In this document: positions 60,937 to 64,000 of the stretch, piece by piece
Layout: every line of letters begins with the position of its first letter
Position numbering within the stretch: the first letter of the stretch is position 1
DNA from: Spirochaetaceae bacterium
GTDB lineage: Bacteria; Spirochaetota; Spirochaetia; WTKD01
Direction of reading: 5' to 3'
NCBI GenBank assembly: GCA_011524535.1
Contig: WTKD01000003.1
Coordinates: 62,001 to 126,000 of the forward strand
Length of the DNA: 64,000 nt
Notes under the pieces: generated by a model
What the model saw: only the letters and a program-made list of their open reading frames with translations
Database searches by the model: none
Told to the model about the DNA's origin: nothing
Translations under genes and position numbers: made by a program

Positions 60937-61855
60937 AGGCCTTGAGTACCTCTTGAACAAATCGACTACGTACACAATCCTGAAGTCCAAATGTTGTAGA
61001 AAAAACCGATGGAATATGTGCAAGTTTTGCAGCTAATGTCTGTAATGGTATAGATTCGCCAGATGTCCTATCGGATTGTTTCGGATCGCCAATCACAACC
61101 AATTGTGAGCATAATCCTATCCGAGTTAGCAGCATTTTCATTTGGATATCCGTTGCATTTTGTGCTTCATCTAGAATAACGAAAGCATTTTTTATGTCTC
61201 GCCCACGCATATAGGCCAGGGGGACCAGTTCAACTCTTTCATACTCTAGCAAACGATCTATGCTTGTTTTATCAGTCAGCGTCTTCAAAATATCAAAAAA
61301 TGGCCGCATATAGGGAGATATTTTCTCCTGTACATCACCAGGTAAATAGCCAAGCGATTCTCCAGTTTCTATAACTGGGCGCGTATATATTAATCGTTGT
61401 ATTTTTCTTGTTTGCAGAAATTGCAGCCCCTGCGATATCGCCAAGAAAGTTTTTCCAGTGCCCGCTGGACCAATCGCAAAACAAACGGTGTGATTCCGCA
61501 TGCCTTCTATAAAAGATTTCTGATGTTCATTTTTGGGGAATATGTGAGAATTATGACCAAAAGTTATTTCAATCGCTCTTTTTTCCTGTTCAAAATCTTC
61601 CATCAACAGGGATTCTATGGTGTTTTTTGTGATTTCTTCACCAATTCGGCATACAGAAAAGAGTTTCGTGCAAAAATGCTGAAATTTTCTTATTTGTTCG
61701 TCATCAGAAGTTTCTAATCGTATCTCGCTATCGGATATACGAACTGGACATCCAAATTCTTGCTCAATGAGTTTCAGATGCTCATCGTATGGACCACATA
61801 GCATATGCAGAATATTGTCTATTTCAGGTATAAGAATGGCAGGTTGTCTATTCAA
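60926..61855 (-). CDS. PhoH-family ATPase
   Basis: VCFAIGPAGTGKTFLAISQGLQFL, YTRPVIETGESLGYLPGDVQEKISPYMRPFFD, VILDEAQNATDIQMKMLLTRIG. Confidence 0.95.
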   Translation of the reverse strand: MNRQPAILIPEIDNILHMLCGPYDEHLKLIEQEFGCPVRISDSEIRLETSDDEQIRKFQHFCTKLFSVCRIGEEITKNTIESLLMEDFEQEKRAIEITFGHNSHIFPKNEHQKSFIEGMRNHTVCFAIGPAGTGKTFLAISQGLQFLQTRKIQRLIYTRPVIETGESLGYLPGDVQEKISPYMRPFFDILKTLTDKTSIDRLLEYERVELVPLAYMRGRDIKNAFVILDEAQNATDIQMKMLLTRIGLCSQLVVIGDPKQSDRTSGESIPLQTLAAKLAHIPSVFSTTFGLQDCVRSRFVQEVLKAYET

Positions 61856-61914
61856 ACGTTCCTCATCTCAATAGTGATAAAAAAATGATAATACGTCAAA
61901 TCCTGCCTATTTGA

Positions 61915-64000
61915 CTAGTCCAGCAAAGTGAATTCATCATCCCTATACTCTCCCGATGTCGTAAGTTCCTTTATCGTATTCCAAGATACCGTGAATTGGA
62001 AATAATTCTCCCAAAATTCGTCTGTAATTTCTATGTCAGATGGATCCTTTGGAGAGCCTTTATAAGAATAACTCAATGACCAGTCACGATAGACACGTGA
62101 AAGTTCTACTTCGACACCGCGTATCTTGAAGAATGTCTCTTCTAATCCATCAGTGTCAAAAATATTCAATGATTTCCATAAATCAGAAAATAGATTCCGA
62201 GAAGGAACTCCTAAAATGTCAGCATATTCTTTGTTGTATAAATGTACAGTTGTATTCGAAGATTTGAGGGATGTTTTAAGTGAGAATGCATCGTGTATGT
62301 CCAAATTCATAGATAACGTGAAATCAAGCTCCGAATTCGTAAATCGATTGTAATTCAACGAGAGGGTAGAACCAATAGAAGTATCAAAGGTTATTCTATT
62401 TTTCCAAAAAAGATCTGGTGTATATGAAATTTCCAAAGAATGACTGCTTTTCTCCAGGGAAAATTCTTCGGTTTCTCCATAACTCCATGTTCGATCATCG
62501 CTCGAGTACGTTTGCGGTAGTATTTTATTATAAAACAAAGAATTTCTGAAAGTAATAGCATCTTTAAATCCAACAATGCTCAGGGCGGATTCTGAATAAT
62601 CCCATGTTTCATTTGGCTCATCAACCAAAAACTGAAATTCTTGGCTCGCATCTAGCTTCAGATTTCCCTCAAAAAAACTAAGTTTTAATGCTCCCTTGGT
62701 GACCAATGGATCGTAGTCTGGTGTTTTGGTAACATCATTTATTCGTATCGAAGCCGATGTAGAGAAAGCATATATCTCGAATGACACAGATGGGCTTATA
62801 TCTATGCTTTTTTTCGGTGGAAGTGTTGTGGTAATCTCATATGCTTGCTCTATCCCGAAATACGTTGCTTTAAACAAGACCCCGGCTGTGTGGGTTAAGA
62901 CATGGGTGTCATCCCATAAAAAATATTCCGGTGTCATCTTTGCTTGATACTCTCCATCAATTAGTTCAATGGTTTCAAATGTCTCCTCGTATAATCTCAT
63001 TTCCAATGTATGGGAAAGCCTACTTTCCGATAGTTCATTTATGTATTTAAGCGGGTATACCGCTGTGGATAAAAGATAATTCACTTCCAATAAATTCTTT
63101 TCTAAACTTTTTTGAGCAATCGATAATGTATCATCATCATCGAGAAAAAGAGTGTCAAAATCATAAACTTTATTGTTGATAATTCTTGGTTTCAGTGTCC
63201 CTGAATTTGTAAATAGAGAATTTACCAAGGTGAGTTGGTGTTTCAGCTCTCCCGATACTTCCACATTACGGTTGCTATATCGAAACAACCTGTCATAATC
63301 GATGTCAGCTGCTCTTTCCCATTCTTCAGTATTTGTAAATGATTGTACGGTATAACTAGGTGATACAGAATAAGTAAGGTCAAATGTAAAGGGATTAAGA
63401 ACTATACTTGATCGTGTTTGTTCCATGATTGTCGGAGATTGTATCCCCCGCGGGTCGGGGAGAATTGTAGTATCGTCTGATTCAGCTCCGTTTTCACCTT
63501 CCTCCCATGGTGTGACCAAGATATTGTCCTCAATCGCAGGCGATTGTTCATCGGTTGAAATTTGCGTGTTTGTTCTCTCAAAAAAGGATGGCAGAGGATA
63601 CGAAAAAATGCTTCCAGATACTTTACCACGCAAAGAAGGAGCCTCAAGACTCAGCGGAGCAAAGAATTTCTGGGGAACGCTAACGTTTATTGTTCCAGCT
63701 GAAAGAATAGGTGGCTGATCTTCCACAGGAATAGATTTAGCCCCTTCGATATAAGAAACCTCAAGATTCGATATATTCAAACTAAAAAAGCTATCTATAA
63801 TTTCCCATGTCGGAGCAAACGAGGTCGGAACAGGTAATTGACTAAAATCATAGGAGGTTGCAACCTTCCATTCTGTGCGAGTTTCCTCACTCACCGATTC
63901 CAATGTTTTCCTATTCCCAAGTGCAAAATCCCATGAAAAACTTTCTGACCTATCTATGAATTCATTCGCAATTGTCGTATCTGAATACAATTGAAATAGC
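61915..64000 (-). CDS. Large outer-membrane-like beta-barrel protein (LptD-like, tentative), truncated by the window edge
   Basis: ORF is open through position 64000; the listed start at 63990 is an internal TTG. Extended alternating beta-strand sequence with repeated FSLKTSLKSS/LDFTLSMNLDIHDAFSLK patterns. Family is a guess. Confidence 0.6.
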   Translation of the reverse strand, partial: LFQLYSDTTIANEFIDRSESFSWDFALGNRKTLESVSEETRTEWKVATSYDFSQLPVPTSFAPTWEIIDSFFSLNISNLEVSYIEGAKSIPVEDQPPILSAGTINVSVPQKFFAPLSLEAPSLRGKVSGSIFSYPLPSFFERTNTQISTDEQSPAIEDNILVTPWEEGENGAESDDTTILPDPRGIQSPTIMEQTRSSIVLNPFTFDLTYSVSPSYTVQSFTNTEEWERAADIDYDRLFRYSNRNVEVSGELKHQLTLVNSLFTNSGTLKPRIINNKVYDFDTLFLDDDDTLSIAQKSLEKNLLEVNYLLSTAVYPLKYINELSESRLSHTLEMRLYEETFETIELIDGEYQAKMTPEYFLWDDTHVLTHTAGVLFKATYFGIEQAYEITTTLPPKKSIDISPSVSFEIYAFSTSASIRINDVTKTPDYDPLVTKGALKLSFFEGNLKLDASQEFQFLVDEPNETWDYSESALSIVGFKDAITFRNSLFYNKILPQTYSSDDRTWSYGETEEFSLEKSSHSLEISYTPDLFWKNRITFDTSIGSTLSLNYNRFTNSELDFTLSMNLDIHDAFSLKTSLKSSNTTVHLYNKEYADILGVPSRNLFSDLWKSLNIFDTDGLEETFFKIRGVEVELSRVYRDWSLSYSYKGSPKDPSDIEITDEFWENYFQFTVSWNTIKELTTSGEYRDDEFTLLD

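Overview
This 64 kb window reads as a chromosomal segment of a moderately low-GC spirochaete. The lineage is inferred from lipoprotein style, gene neighbourhoods and paired EF-G paralogues; no search was run. Most of it is dense core genome: cysS/sufE, ilvC, mfd/trmB, two tandem EF-G-like genes, purA, LCP/purH/folD, htrA, map/nusB/PPIase/DnaJ, secG/tpiA/pgk/gap, and corC/ybeY/phoH. It also holds five tRNA genes (Thr, Met, Pro, Val, Asn) and a 5S rRNA detached from 16S/23S. The accessory material of most interest: (i) GLUG-motif surface lipoproteins at the left end, one with five 84-bp repeats and one decayed fragment; (ii) two tandem ankyrin-repeat lipoproteins; (iii) an AT-rich island after tRNA-Asn (about 29.7-35.5 kb) carrying a large SIR2-domain protein of the SIR2/DUF4020 type. 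That protein is split into two overlapping ORFs exactly at an A10 homopolymer; removing one A gives a continuous ~1210-aa protein. Other points: a ketol-acid reductoisomerase that closely resembles the plant chloroplast form, a PurH whose IMP cyclohydrolase signature is degraded while the AICAR transformylase half looks intact, and an EF-G paralogue lacking the canonical switch I motif. Family calls come from reading the translated proteins by eye.
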